Assembly: GCF_018588585.1 (NCBI RefSeq)
Contig: NZ_JAEUFG010000021.1
Span: forward strand, 1 to 64,000
Source: Bacillus sp. SM2101
GTDB taxonomy: Bacteria > Bacillota > Bacilli > Bacillales > SM2101
Direction: 5' to 3'
DNA length: 64,000 bases
Position numbers and translations under genes: made by a program. Below the pieces are notes generated by a model. The model saw only the letters and a program-made list of their open reading frames with translations. It did not search any database and was not told where the DNA came from. This document shows, piece after piece, positions 47,083 through 55,893 of this stretch (within the stretch, counting starts at the first letter, position 1; the number at the start of each line of letters is the position of its first letter).

Positions 47083-47343
47083 TTATCTACTTTTAACTAA
47101 TAAATTTACTGCTTCTTTCACTATTTCTTCTTTTTTATAGCCCTTTTCATCAGCGTTTTCGACACACTCAACTAAATTAGAGCTAACGATTACACCAATT
47201 GTACGATCGATGGCAGCTCGTGCTGCTGATAATTGTGTAATTACCTCTTTACAGTCTTTGTCTTCCTCCATCATTTTTAAGACTCCTCTAATTTGTCCTT
47301 CAGTTCTTTTTACTCTATTCTTCACTTGATTATTGTATTCCAT
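47083..47343 (-). CDS. cstR: CstR-type persulfide-sensing repressor (CsoR/RcnR/DUF156 family)
   Basis: 86 aa all-helical repressor. Helix 1 motif VKRTEGQIRGVLKMMEEDKD. Two cysteines: Cys in KDCKEV (position 31) and in NLVECV (position 60). CsoR needs a His three to four residues before the second Cys; here the residue is Asn/Leu/Val/Glu. This is the CstR pattern, in which the two Cys link by polysulfide and release DNA. ATG at the end of the operon begun by the gene at 47369. CstR versus another DUF156 sensor is inferred from this residue pattern and the neighbours. Confidence 0.83.
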   Translation of the reverse strand: MEYNNQVKNRVKRTEGQIRGVLKMMEEDKDCKEVITQLSAARAAIDRTIGVIVSSNLVECVENADEKGYKKEEIVKEAVNLLVKSR

Positions 47344-47368
47344 TTTTACACCACCTAAAAACTTATAT

Positions 47369-47716
47369 TCATTTACAAGTGCAGTCAGTCATCGTATAAC
47401 TAATTATTTTATATCCTTTACTACGTAAAAAACGGATACCCATGTTTTTTTCTATTTTGTCTGAGGCGATAATATGAACTTCATTTTTAGGTAAGTCATT
47501 ATAATTTCGCTTCAAGTAAGCCATAGGTACGTTAACAGCATTTTTATAAGGTAACTTATGCGAAACATTATAATCCCTAATGTCTACTAACGTAAATTTT
47601 TCTTGATGGTTATCGTGTCGCTTTACATCTACACATCGTACACCGATTATAGGGAAATATCTTGTGTAAAATAAATAAGTTAAGCTAATCAGTATAATTA
47701 TTAAGAGATAATCCAA
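47369..47716 (-). CDS. Membrane-anchored rhodanese-like protein lacking the catalytic Cys
   Basis: 115 aa: one N-terminal transmembrane segment (YLLIIILISLTYLFY) then a rhodanese fold (FTLVDIRDYN, NVPMAYLKRNYNDL). The active-site loop reads HIIASDKIEKN, without the Cys of true rhodaneses. Instead the C-terminus ends TDCTCK. ATG with GGGGATGATG. It is 25 bp upstream of cstR in the same operon and carries an imperfect operator. Possibly a membrane-bound sensor or sulfur carrier. Confidence 0.75.
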   Translation of the reverse strand: MDYLLIIILISLTYLFYTRYFPIIGVRCVDVKRHDNHQEKFTLVDIRDYNVSHKLPYKNAVNVPMAYLKRNYNDLPKNEVHIIASDKIEKNMGIRFLRSKGYKIISYTMTDCTCK

Positions 47717-47755
47717 TCATCATCCCCCTCACTCTTATAAAATTATACTCATTCT

Positions 47756-47771
47756 ATACCTGAGAGGGTAT
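47756..47771. promoter_or_regulatory. CstR/CsoR-type operator of the cstR operon
   Basis: ATACCT-GAGA-GGGTAT, one mismatch from the palindrome. Suggests autoregulation of the rhodanese-like/cstR operon. Confidence 0.6.
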
Positions 47772-47809
47772 AATGTCAAGAGATTCACATTACGATTACA
47801 GTTTCTAGA

Positions 47810-48946
47810 CTATTTCCTCAGGAACTGTTTTTTAGTTATCGTAATTTCTTCAAGGAACTTATAATTAATATCAAAACCAATCCCTGGGTTGTTCGGAACA
47901 TCCACTTGTCCACGATTAACAGTAACTTCAGGAATAATGACATCTCGTTCCCAATACCTCGATGACGCTGAAATATCTCCAGGAATAGAAAAGTTTTCTA
48001 AAGAAGCTAAAGCTATATTATGTGCCCTCGATATCCCTGTTTCAAGCATGCCACCACACCACACAGGTATATTATTTGATTTACAAATATCATGAATCCG
48101 AATAGCTTCATATAAACCACCTACACGACCAATTTTAACATTCATAATTTGACAGCTGCCTAGCTCGATTGCTTTTCTAGCATCATCATATGACGTTATA
48201 CTCTCATCCAAACAAATTGGTGTTTTGAGCACGCGTTGAGCCTTAGCATGGTCGATAATATCATCAGAGGCAAGGGGCTGCTCAATCATCATTAATTCAT
48301 ATTCATCTAAAGCCTTTAATCGATCTATGTCTGCTAGGTTGTAAGCTGAATTAGCGTCTACCATTAAAGGAATCTTAGGAAATTCTTTTTTAATCTCCTT
48401 AATAATTTCCACATCTTCATCAGGTGCAATTTTTATTTTTATTCTTCGGTACCCTTCTAATAATCTCCTTTCTATAGTTTTCAGCATGTTTTTCGTGCTA
48501 TCCAACCCAACTACAACCCCAGCATCAACAGATTTCTTCTTACCGCCAAGCAAGCTAGCTAGTGAAACATTTTGCCTTTTCGCAAATAAATCCCATACTG
48601 CTGTTTCCAAACCTGCTTTTGCCATTCGATTTCGTTTTACATTAGCTAACACACCAAATACTTCAGATGGATGTGTAATAGACTCTGCAAATAGCTTTGG
48701 AATTAAAAAATCTTCTAACATATGTAGCGACGTTTTAATCGTTTCCTCTGTATACCATGGCGAAGAGAACGCAACTACTTCTCCCCACCCAATAAAACCT
48801 TCACGATCTTTTATTTCAATTAATACTGATTCCCTATTTTGAACAGTTTCCAAGCTTGACACAAATGGGGATAATAACTTCATTTTAGTTACATGGAGCG
48901 TAATAGTATGTATATCCAGCTTCTCATTTCCCCCTCTATTTATCAC
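47810..48946 (-). CDS. menC: o-Succinylbenzoate synthase
   Basis: Enolase-superfamily dehydratase of menaquinone synthesis, up to 378 aa. KIKIAPDED carries the catalytic Lys pair; metal ligands are in MVDANSAY, MIEQPLA and CLDESI; second Lys in MNVKIGRVGG. The listed start is a GTG, but AGAGGGGG lies after it. The alignment with known MenC N-termini favours a CTG at 48919 (LDIHTITLH). Last gene of the men operon. Confidence 0.93.
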   Translation of the reverse strand: MINRGGNEKLDIHTITLHVTKMKLLSPFVSSLETVQNRESVLIEIKDREGFIGWGEVVAFSSPWYTEETIKTSLHMLEDFLIPKLFAESITHPSEVFGVLANVKRNRMAKAGLETAVWDLFAKRQNVSLASLLGGKKKSVDAGVVVGLDSTKNMLKTIERRLLEGYRRIKIKIAPDEDVEIIKEIKKEFPKIPLMVDANSAYNLADIDRLKALDEYELMMIEQPLASDDIIDHAKAQRVLKTPICLDESITSYDDARKAIELGSCQIMNVKIGRVGGLYEAIRIHDICKSNNIPVWCGGMLETGISRAHNIALASLENFSIPGDISASSRYWERDVIIPEVTVNRGQVDVPNNPGIGFDINYKFLEEITITKKQFLRK

Positions 48947-48955
48947 ACATGATAA

Positions 48956-50440
48956 TTAATTTCTTATATACTCATATAGTTTCCTACGTAATAGTTTATT
49001 GCTTGCGTTTCTTGGCAGCTCCTGAACAAACACAATTTTATTAGGAACTTTATACTTTGCAAGCCTAGTCGAACAATATTGAATAAGCTCACTTTCTGAA
49101 ACGTCTACATCATTCTTACATTTGATAAAAGCACATGGTACTTGTCCCCACGTTTTATCAAACACTCCTATTACTCCTGCTTCGTCAATATCTTGATGTG
49201 AAAGTAGGACGGATTCTATTTCTGCTGGATAGATATTTTCCCCACCAGATATAATGAGGTCAGATCGTCGATCGAGTACATACAAAAATCCATCATCATC
49301 AATATAGCCTATATCTCCTGTATAAAACCAATCGTTAATAATTGCTTTTCTAGTAATTTCTTCTTGAAATAAATAACCGCTTGTTACATTTGGACCTTTT
49401 ACAACAATTTCACCAGTTTCATTTGCTGCAACTATGTCTCCGTCTTTCTCAATTCGTACTTGAGCAGGGAATAATGGTTTTCCCGCCGACCCGACCTTGT
49501 TGAGGCTATCTTCAGGTGTGAGTGTAACGATTTGCGATGCTGTTTCGGTCATACCATATGTTTGAAAAACCGGTATGGCTCTTTCCTTACACTTTTTAAG
49601 TAATGGTGTTGGCACAGGCCCACCACCTGTTAACATGCATCGAAAATAGGGTGGGTAAGAATGATCTTCTAGCTCATCTATCATTTTTTGAAGCATAACA
49701 GCTACGACAGAAACAATTGTTGCCCCATCACGCGTGATCGATTGATTTATTTGAGATGGAATAAACCGGTCATGAAGAATGACAGTCATTCCATATATAA
49801 CACTCCTCATCAAAATTGATAATCCACTTATATGAAATATAGGAACCGCCAACAACCAACGATCCTTCTCATGTAAACCTAAATTCAAAGCAGAGCCAAC
49901 AGCACTCCACCAATGATTACCGTATGTTTGAATAACACCTTTCGGTTTGCCAGTCGTTCCTGATGTATACATGATTGTATCGATTTCATGTAAAGGAAAT
50001 TCTTCAATTAACGAAAATTCCGTTTCTTGTAAACGATCAAGTTGTTTCACACTTACTATATTCAATAAAGGATTTTCATTAGCTATTCCTTTAGAAATGT
50101 TAGAAAATGCATCCTCAGTAATAAAATAATCTACTCTAGCATCAACAATTTGCCATGTAATTTCTGCTTCAGTTAGCCGAGTATTAAGGAAAACAGTAAT
50201 GGCACCAATATGTTTTAACGCATGGATGATTTCGATAAATTCTATACTATTATTCATTAATATTGCTACTGTATCATCCTTTTTCACACCAAAAGAGTGT
50301 AACTTTCTTGCCTTCGTTATAGCCCGTTCGTGTAAATTTAAAAATGTAATTTGCTCTTTATGATAAGTAACGGCAATACGGTTAGGAGTTAATTTAGCCC
50401 GTTGTAGTAAAAAGTTTGGAATGACTTGTTGCATACTCAT
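48956..50440 (-). CDS. menE: o-Succinylbenzoate-CoA ligase
   Basis: ANL-superfamily acyl-CoA synthetase of 494 aa. ATP-binding loop MYTSGTTGKPKGV near residues 152-164; TYGMTETAS; YTGDIGYIDDDG; C-terminal Lys in LPRNASNKLLRR. The start is the ATG at 50440, with GAGGTGG seven bases upstream. Between menB and menC. A hairpin separates it from menB. Confidence 0.95.
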   Translation of the reverse strand: MSMQQVIPNFLLQRAKLTPNRIAVTYHKEQITFLNLHERAITKARKLHSFGVKKDDTVAILMNNSIEFIEIIHALKHIGAITVFLNTRLTEAEITWQIVDARVDYFITEDAFSNISKGIANENPLLNIVSVKQLDRLQETEFSLIEEFPLHEIDTIMYTSGTTGKPKGVIQTYGNHWWSAVGSALNLGLHEKDRWLLAVPIFHISGLSILMRSVIYGMTVILHDRFIPSQINQSITRDGATIVSVVAVMLQKMIDELEDHSYPPYFRCMLTGGGPVPTPLLKKCKERAIPVFQTYGMTETASQIVTLTPEDSLNKVGSAGKPLFPAQVRIEKDGDIVAANETGEIVVKGPNVTSGYLFQEEITRKAIINDWFYTGDIGYIDDDGFLYVLDRRSDLIISGGENIYPAEIESVLLSHQDIDEAGVIGVFDKTWGQVPCAFIKCKNDVDVSESELIQYCSTRLAKYKVPNKIVFVQELPRNASNKLLRRKLYEYIRN

Positions 50441-50475
50441 GAAAACCACCTCACAAGATGTCCTTATAACGATAG

Positions 50476-50509
50476 TAAAACAGCTTGATGAAGTTACCCA
50501 CCAAGCTGT
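50476..50509 (-). terminator. Hairpin between menB and menE
   Basis: Arms ACAGCTTG and CAAGCTGT; on the minus strand a short T-tract (TTTTACT) follows. It may attenuate transcription from menF-D-H-B into menE-menC. Confidence 0.5.
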
Positions 50510-50566
50510 CTTTTACACTTATCCTATTTATTATAAAGGATTAAAAATCTTATTTAATTGCTCATA

Positions 50567-51385
50567 TTAAGGAAAACGTGGAAACTGTTTAAAGTCAGGG
50601 CTACGTTTTTCTTTAAATGCGTCACGACCTTCTTTTGCCTCATCAGTCGTATAGTACAATAAAGTGGCATCTCCTGCAAATTGCTGGATGCCTGCTAAGC
50701 CATCAGTATCAGCATTAAATGCTGCTTTTAAGAAACGAAGAGCTGTTGGGCTTTTCTCTAGCATCTCTTCACACCACTGTACGGTTTCGTCTTCAAGTTG
50801 TTCTAGAGGAACAACAGTATTTACTAATCCCATATCCATCGCTTCTTGTGCACTATATTGGCGACATAAATACCATATTTCACGAGCTTTTTTATGTCCA
50901 ACAATTCTAGCTAGGTAGCCAGATCCATAGCCAGCATCAAAGCTACCGACTTTAGGCCCTGTTTGACCAAAAACAGCATTTTCTGCTGCAATTGTCAAAT
51001 CACACACAACATGTAATACATGTCCTCCACCAATAGCATATCCAGATACCATCGCAACTACTGGCTTTGGAATAACACGAATTAAGCGCTGAAGGTCTAA
51101 TACATTTAAACGAGGAATTTCATCTTCACCTACATAGCCTCCATGCCCTCGAACCTTTTGATCTCCTCCTGCACAAAACGCTTCATCACCTGCACCAGCT
51201 AAAACAATAACACCAATGTTAGCATCGTCTCTAGCATATGCAAAAGCATCTATCAACTCCACTACAGTTTTTGGACGGAATGCATTGCGTACTTCAGGAC
51301 GATTAATCGTTACCTTTGCAATGCCATTATAAGTCTCATATAAAATATCTTCGTACTTTCTCTCAGAAACCCACTCTCTTCCCAC
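50567..51385 (-). CDS. menB: 1,4-Dihydroxy-2-naphthoyl-CoA synthase
   Basis: Crotonase-fold enzyme of 272 aa closing the naphthoquinone ring. [14 protein letters not shown] and [15 protein letters not shown] contain the oxyanion-hole glycines; [20 protein letters not shown] is the family signature. The start GTG is eight bases after AGGGGGA. Confidence 0.96.
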   Translation of the reverse strand: MGREWVSERKYEDILYETYNGIAKVTINRPEVRNAFRPKTVVELIDAFAYARDDANIGVIVLAGAGDEAFCAGGDQKVRGHGGYVGEDEIPRLNVLDLQRLIRVIPKPVVAMVSGYAIGGGHVLHVVCDLTIAAENAVFGQTGPKVGSFDAGYGSGYLARIVGHKKAREIWYLCRQYSAQEAMDMGLVNTVVPLEQLEDETVQWCEEMLEKSPTALRFLKAAFNADTDGLAGIQQFAGDATLLYYTTDEAKEGRDAFKEKRSPDFKQFPRFP

Positions 51386-51420
51386 TTATGTAATCCCCCT
51401 TATATTTATGTAGTTTACGC

Positions 51421-52221
51421 TTACAAAAACTCATATACTATTTTACCAAAAATTCTTGGTTGTTCCACATGAATTGTATGACCAGCATGATTAATTGCCT
51501 CCCACTTAGCATGTGGTAATAATTTTACCATTTTTTTTGCGACATTGTGAAACTTTATATCATCCATACCTGTTATTAATAATGTTCGATGAGGAAACGA
51601 AGATAATTTGTCCCACCATGATGGCTGCGCTCCTGTTCCAAATCCTCTAAGGCTATTAGCTAAGCCAATTGGATTGTTTTCCAGGCGTTGTTTACGAATC
51701 AACTCCTTGGTTTGAACAGGTAGTTTCTTCATATTATGAAAAAGTGGGAGGTTTGTCCATTTATCCACAAACCACTCCATTCCATATTGTTCGATCGCTT
51801 CAGCTAATTGTTCATCAGTCTTTTTTCTGAGTAGTCGTTCTTGTTCTTTTTCTAAGCCTGGTGAACTGCTCTCTAGTATTAGCTTATCTACTCGTTCAGG
51901 GTATGACATTGCTAGTGATAATGCCATTCTACCACCCATTGAATAGCCGAGAACATTCGTTTTTGTTATGTGAAAATTGTTTAGAAGTTGAACCAAATCT
52001 AACAAAATAGATTCCATATTGTATCTATTACTATCCATGGGTGATGCTGTATCTCCATGACCTATTATATCTATTAAATAAAGAGTTGACTTAGCTCCCC
52101 ACATACGAATAAATGGTTGCCAACTCTTGATAGAGCCTGTAAAGCCATGTAACAGTATTAATGGTGGACCTTCCCCTACAATCTCAATATTGTAGAGCAC
52201 GTTATTTAACTCAATTTTCAT
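51421..52221 (-). CDS. menH: SHCHC synthase (MenH, alpha/beta hydrolase fold)
   Basis: 266 aa. Eliminates pyruvate from SEPHCHC. Nucleophile motif GYSMGGRMALS, Asp in TGMDDIKFH, His in NHAGHTIHVEQP. The ATG overlaps the 3' end of menD by 11 bases, with AGGTG upstream. Position between menD and menB identifies it among hydrolases. Confidence 0.93.
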   Translation of the reverse strand: MKIELNNVLYNIEIVGEGPPLILLHGFTGSIKSWQPFIRMWGAKSTLYLIDIIGHGDTASPMDSNRYNMESILLDLVQLLNNFHITKTNVLGYSMGGRMALSLAMSYPERVDKLILESSSPGLEKEQERLLRKKTDEQLAEAIEQYGMEWFVDKWTNLPLFHNMKKLPVQTKELIRKQRLENNPIGLANSLRGFGTGAQPSWWDKLSSFPHRTLLITGMDDIKFHNVAKKMVKLLPHAKWEAINHAGHTIHVEQPRIFGKIVYEFL

Positions 52222-53968
52222 GATCTACACCTAAAAAGGCATCAATTTCAGCGACTGCCATGTTCCATAAGGAGCGATGCATTTCAACATTCGTAGTTCT
52301 ATCAGTTGTTAATTCAATAACGGATAATCCATCAGTGTGAATAGACTGTTGAACCTTTTCTCGAAAGTCGTTCCACTTAGTAACACGGTTAAATTCACCA
52401 CCATACATATTAACAACATACTCATAATCAAGACCCAAAGGTGTTCCAAATAAAGTCTCAAAATGATTTTGGTGTTGAGCCTGTGGTAAAAATGAAAAAA
52501 TACCACCACCATCATTATTTATAACAATAATTGTCATATTAAGTTTGTGCATTTTCGCTGCCAACAATCCATTTAAATCATGATAGAATGACAGATCTCC
52601 AATGACAAGTACTAGAGGTGAGCAATTTATACTAGCACCGAGTGCCGTAGAAACAATACCATCTATTCCGTTAGCTCCCCTGTTTGCCAATACTCTAATT
52701 GATTTATCATTTGTAAGAAAAAAGGAGTCTAGGTCTCTTATTGGCATACTATTTCCTACAAATAATGTAGTGTTATAAGGAAGTGTTTTTGTTAATTCAG
52801 AAAATACTTTTCCTTCAAACAAGTTCTCTTCATATTCTAAACCATTCCATATTGATTTTATCATCGCATTCATTTCTATCCACTGTGTTACCCAATGGGA
52901 TTTTTTATTAAGTTCTTTAATAACATCACTAAGCCCACTACAAAAATTCACTTCATCACAATGAATCATGTCTGAAGCAGATAAAGTTGGCTCTCTCCAG
53001 CCCCCTCCGCCATCAATGACTATATGATCAATATGATCAAGCTGTTTTATGTATAATGTTAATGCTTTTGAAACTGGCATTTCACCAAATCGAATAATAA
53101 CCTCAGGTTTATACAATTGAAGAATTTGTTTATTTCTTAAGATCGTATCATAACTATCAATAATTAGTTCTTTATTATGGTGACCACTTCTAAGTTGAGA
53201 TAACGGATCAGCGAATATTGGATATTGTAATTTTTCAGCTAGCTCTATTACCGCTTCAGCAAAGGAAGGGTCATCTATGGCTCCACAAATAATTAGCCCT
53301 TTCTTCTTAGCTGCTATACGATCGCGAATACTGTCGTATTGATTTGTTGTTAAGCTAGGCGCACCTATTGTAACATTCACATAACTGCCTTGATCATGAT
53401 GTTCAATTGCTTCCATTAATGGTACAAGTGGTTCTCTAAATGGAAAATTCAAATGAACAGGACCTTTTGGTGCTTGCATAGCTGTTCCTGATGCTCGACT
53501 TGCAAAGGTTCTTACATAATTAAGCATTTCAGGTGTATCTTCAGGTATTGCCATCTCAGCAAACCATTTCGTATACTCTCCAAATAATCCAATTTGATTT
53601 ATAGCTTGTGGTGCACCGATATCACGTAATTCATGTGGTCGATCTGCTGTAAGTACGATTAAGGGAACTCTTGAATAATATGCCTCGACAATGGCAGGCA
53701 TATAATTAGCAGCTGCTGTTCCTGATGTACATAATATGGCTACTGGCTTTCTTTTCGACTTAGCTATACCTAAAGCAAAAAAAGCGGCTGAGCGCTCATC
53801 AATGTTTACATAAACATTCATCATTGGGTGCTCAGCCATTATCATAGCCATAGGTGTGGAACGAGATCCAGGACTAATCACAACATCTGTGACATTGACT
53901 TTTATTAATTCATCTACAAAAGCCAACACAAAAGCAGTTAAAGAATTATTATTATTCATTTTCTTCAT
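52211..53968 (-). CDS. menD: SEPHCHC synthase
   Basis: Thiamine-diphosphate enzyme of 585 aa joining 2-oxoglutarate and isochorismate. ThDP/Mg motif GDLSFYHDLNGLL ... VINNDGGGIFSF near residues 450-490; N-terminal SPGSRSTP. Overlaps menF by 17 bases. ATG preceded by GGGGGTATGAGTC. Confidence 0.96.
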   Translation of the reverse strand: MKKMNNNNSLTAFVLAFVDELIKVNVTDVVISPGSRSTPMAMIMAEHPMMNVYVNIDERSAAFFALGIAKSKRKPVAILCTSGTAAANYMPAIVEAYYSRVPLIVLTADRPHELRDIGAPQAINQIGLFGEYTKWFAEMAIPEDTPEMLNYVRTFASRASGTAMQAPKGPVHLNFPFREPLVPLMEAIEHHDQGSYVNVTIGAPSLTTNQYDSIRDRIAAKKKGLIICGAIDDPSFAEAVIELAEKLQYPIFADPLSQLRSGHHNKELIIDSYDTILRNKQILQLYKPEVIIRFGEMPVSKALTLYIKQLDHIDHIVIDGGGGWREPTLSASDMIHCDEVNFCSGLSDVIKELNKKSHWVTQWIEMNAMIKSIWNGLEYEENLFEGKVFSELTKTLPYNTTLFVGNSMPIRDLDSFFLTNDKSIRVLANRGANGIDGIVSTALGASINCSPLVLVIGDLSFYHDLNGLLAAKMHKLNMTIIVINNDGGGIFSFLPQAQHQNHFETLFGTPLGLDYEYVVNMYGGEFNRVTKWNDFREKVQQSIHTDGLSVIELTTDRTTNVEMHRSLWNMAVAEIDAFLGVDHEN

Positions 53969-55370
53969 GACTCATACCCCCTATTGCTGAGAGCATAGGC
54001 TTCAGTTTTAATTTAGTTTCTTCATATTCACTTTGTGGATCGGAATCAGCTACAATCCCACAACCAGCGAATAGCGAAGCTTCCTGTCCCTGAAAAAGAG
54101 CTGATCGAATAGCTACTGCAAATTCTCCACTATTATTAGCGTCAACCCAGCCGATAGGAGCTGCATACCATCCTCTATCTAATTGTTCAACTTCTCTTAT
54201 TTTCTTAATAGCTTTATCTGTTGGAAACCCTCCCAATGCAGGGGTTGGGTGAAGCTTTTCCACCATAGATAAAAACGAAATATGATCTTTTACTGTACAT
54301 ATAACAGGTGTATATAAATGCTGAATATGACGCATTTTAAGCAATGTTGGGTGACTAGGAGCTTCTATTGTATTACAGAAGTTTAACATTGCTTTTTTGA
54401 TCATTTGGACGACAAGCTCATGTTCATGTAAATTCTTTTTATCACATAATAAGGAATTACCAAGCATTTTATCCTCGTTCAATGTTTTCCCTCTTTTGAT
54501 AGAGCCTGCTAAACATGTAGATAATACCTTACTATTTTCTTTTTTTATTAATCTTTCGGGAGAGGCACCAATAAAACAATCTTCACCACTTTCGAAAGCA
54601 AATATATAACTCATAGGCTGCTCAGCTCGAAGATTATTTAGTACAGACGTCACGTTTACTTTACTGTCAAAATGAAGTCTTGTCTCCCTTGCTAACACAA
54701 CTTTATCTAGCTCACCTTGTTTAATATCTTGTGTTACATTGTCAACAGAATCTATCCAAAGTTCAGGTTCAATTTCAGTTTGACGATATGAATGTTTCCA
54801 TTTATCATTAGGCTGCCAAGACCATTCTGATTGTAGAATATGTTCCATTTTATTTTCCAAATCCTTTAATATTTCTATAGGATCAGATGAGTGCTGACAA
54901 ATGATATTAGAAGTTATCCAAGCATCCCCTTTATTTATCGTGAGCATGAGCTCTGGCAATATAAATTTCGCAGGGGGATATTTACCCCATAAAGAAGTTG
55001 ATTGTTTTAATGGATCAAAGGAAAAACCACCTAACAGAATGGGCCCAGTCCCAAACGGACAAGTTTGTTCTTGCTTAACACAATTAGTTAAAAAGCGTTC
55101 CCATTCTTTTTCAACAGTCTCAAATCTATGCTCTTGGGCTACTATTGAAAATACGGTACCTAGCCCGACTAAAATGATTTCATCACTAGGGTCTGTCCAA
55201 AAAAAGCGTTCTCCTTCATAGGATTGTTTCGCAGCCTCATAAAATAACAGGGGATCTTTATATGGAGTTTTTTTTACTATACTTGTTAGTATAGGCTTTG
55301 TATGTTTTTTCGATCTACTAATTCCTTGTAATAGTTGTTCATACGCAGCAGTTTGTTGTACTGCAACCAC
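53952..55370 (-). CDS. menF: Isochorismate synthase
   Basis: Chorismate-utilising enzyme of 472 aa. VVLARETRL, AFESGEDCFIGASPERLI and FAGCGIVADSDPQSEYEET are family blocks. The start GTG follows GGGGGG. First gene of the men operon, divergent from menA. In Bacillus this gene serves menaquinone rather than siderophore synthesis when linked to menD. Confidence 0.95.
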   Translation of the reverse strand: MVAVQQTAAYEQLLQGISRSKKHTKPILTSIVKKTPYKDPLLFYEAAKQSYEGERFFWTDPSDEIILVGLGTVFSIVAQEHRFETVEKEWERFLTNCVKQEQTCPFGTGPILLGGFSFDPLKQSTSLWGKYPPAKFILPELMLTINKGDAWITSNIICQHSSDPIEILKDLENKMEHILQSEWSWQPNDKWKHSYRQTEIEPELWIDSVDNVTQDIKQGELDKVVLARETRLHFDSKVNVTSVLNNLRAEQPMSYIFAFESGEDCFIGASPERLIKKENSKVLSTCLAGSIKRGKTLNEDKMLGNSLLCDKKNLHEHELVVQMIKKAMLNFCNTIEAPSHPTLLKMRHIQHLYTPVICTVKDHISFLSMVEKLHPTPALGGFPTDKAIKKIREVEQLDRGWYAAPIGWVDANNSGEFAVAIRSALFQGQEASLFAGCGIVADSDPQSEYEETKLKLKPMLSAIGGMSHEENE

Positions 55371-55893
55371 AATAATCCCCCCGAATGATGAAACGTTATT
55401 CTTATATATAATAAATGCTTAATTCTCTTTCTACTTTAACAAACACACATTTTAAGATACACTTAGTCATATACACTGTCAATATTGGTAATTTCTAAGA
55501 TATATCCGCTACATTTCTTCATACTTCATATCAAATTTTCTATACGAATCCATTCATTATTATATTACTCTTTTTAAAATAAGAAAACTAAAATGACATA
55601 CAATTTTCTTTACCTAAAAGTTAACAGCAAAAGTATTTGTCAAAATCCCCTAAAATGATTGACAGGGTCTTACCCTTTTTCTACACTTAATTTGTATTCA
55701 TAATTTTTTATAGCTCTTTTCGTTAAAATTGTTGCTATTTTACTAAAGCATAGCTAGATGAGGTCTTTTAAAGTTGGAACTTTTTAAAAGCTAACACATC
55801 CTCGTTGTATTCGTGCTTTAATTTATATACAACAATCGATATGAAAACAGCCTTTTTTATGTTAAATTTCTCTTTAAGAGGGGAGGAGAAATT
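55371..55893. other. Divergent promoter region menF/menA
   Basis: A 523-bp AT-rich spacer. It holds promoters for menF and menA and, near menA, dispersed repeat copy 14. A GGGTCTTACCC string occurs near 55665. No ORF with a ribosome binding site. Confidence 0.45.
55711..55857. repeat. MITE-like dispersed repeat, copy 14
   Basis: Begins TAGCTCTTTTCGTTAAAATT then GTTGCTATTT and ends ACAATCGATATGAAAACAGC then CTTTTTT. It lies 37 bp before the menA start, so the menA promoter must be inside or beyond it. Confidence 0.7.

Noticed and set aside
47083-47343. Copper-sensing CsoR
   Set aside because: The His of the Cys-His-Cys copper site is missing and all neighbouring genes with the operator are sulfur genes.
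5885-55857. CRISPR array as explanation for the dispersed repeats
   Set aside because: Copies are kilobases apart, in both orientations, 100-200 bp long and without regular spacers; no cas gene is present.
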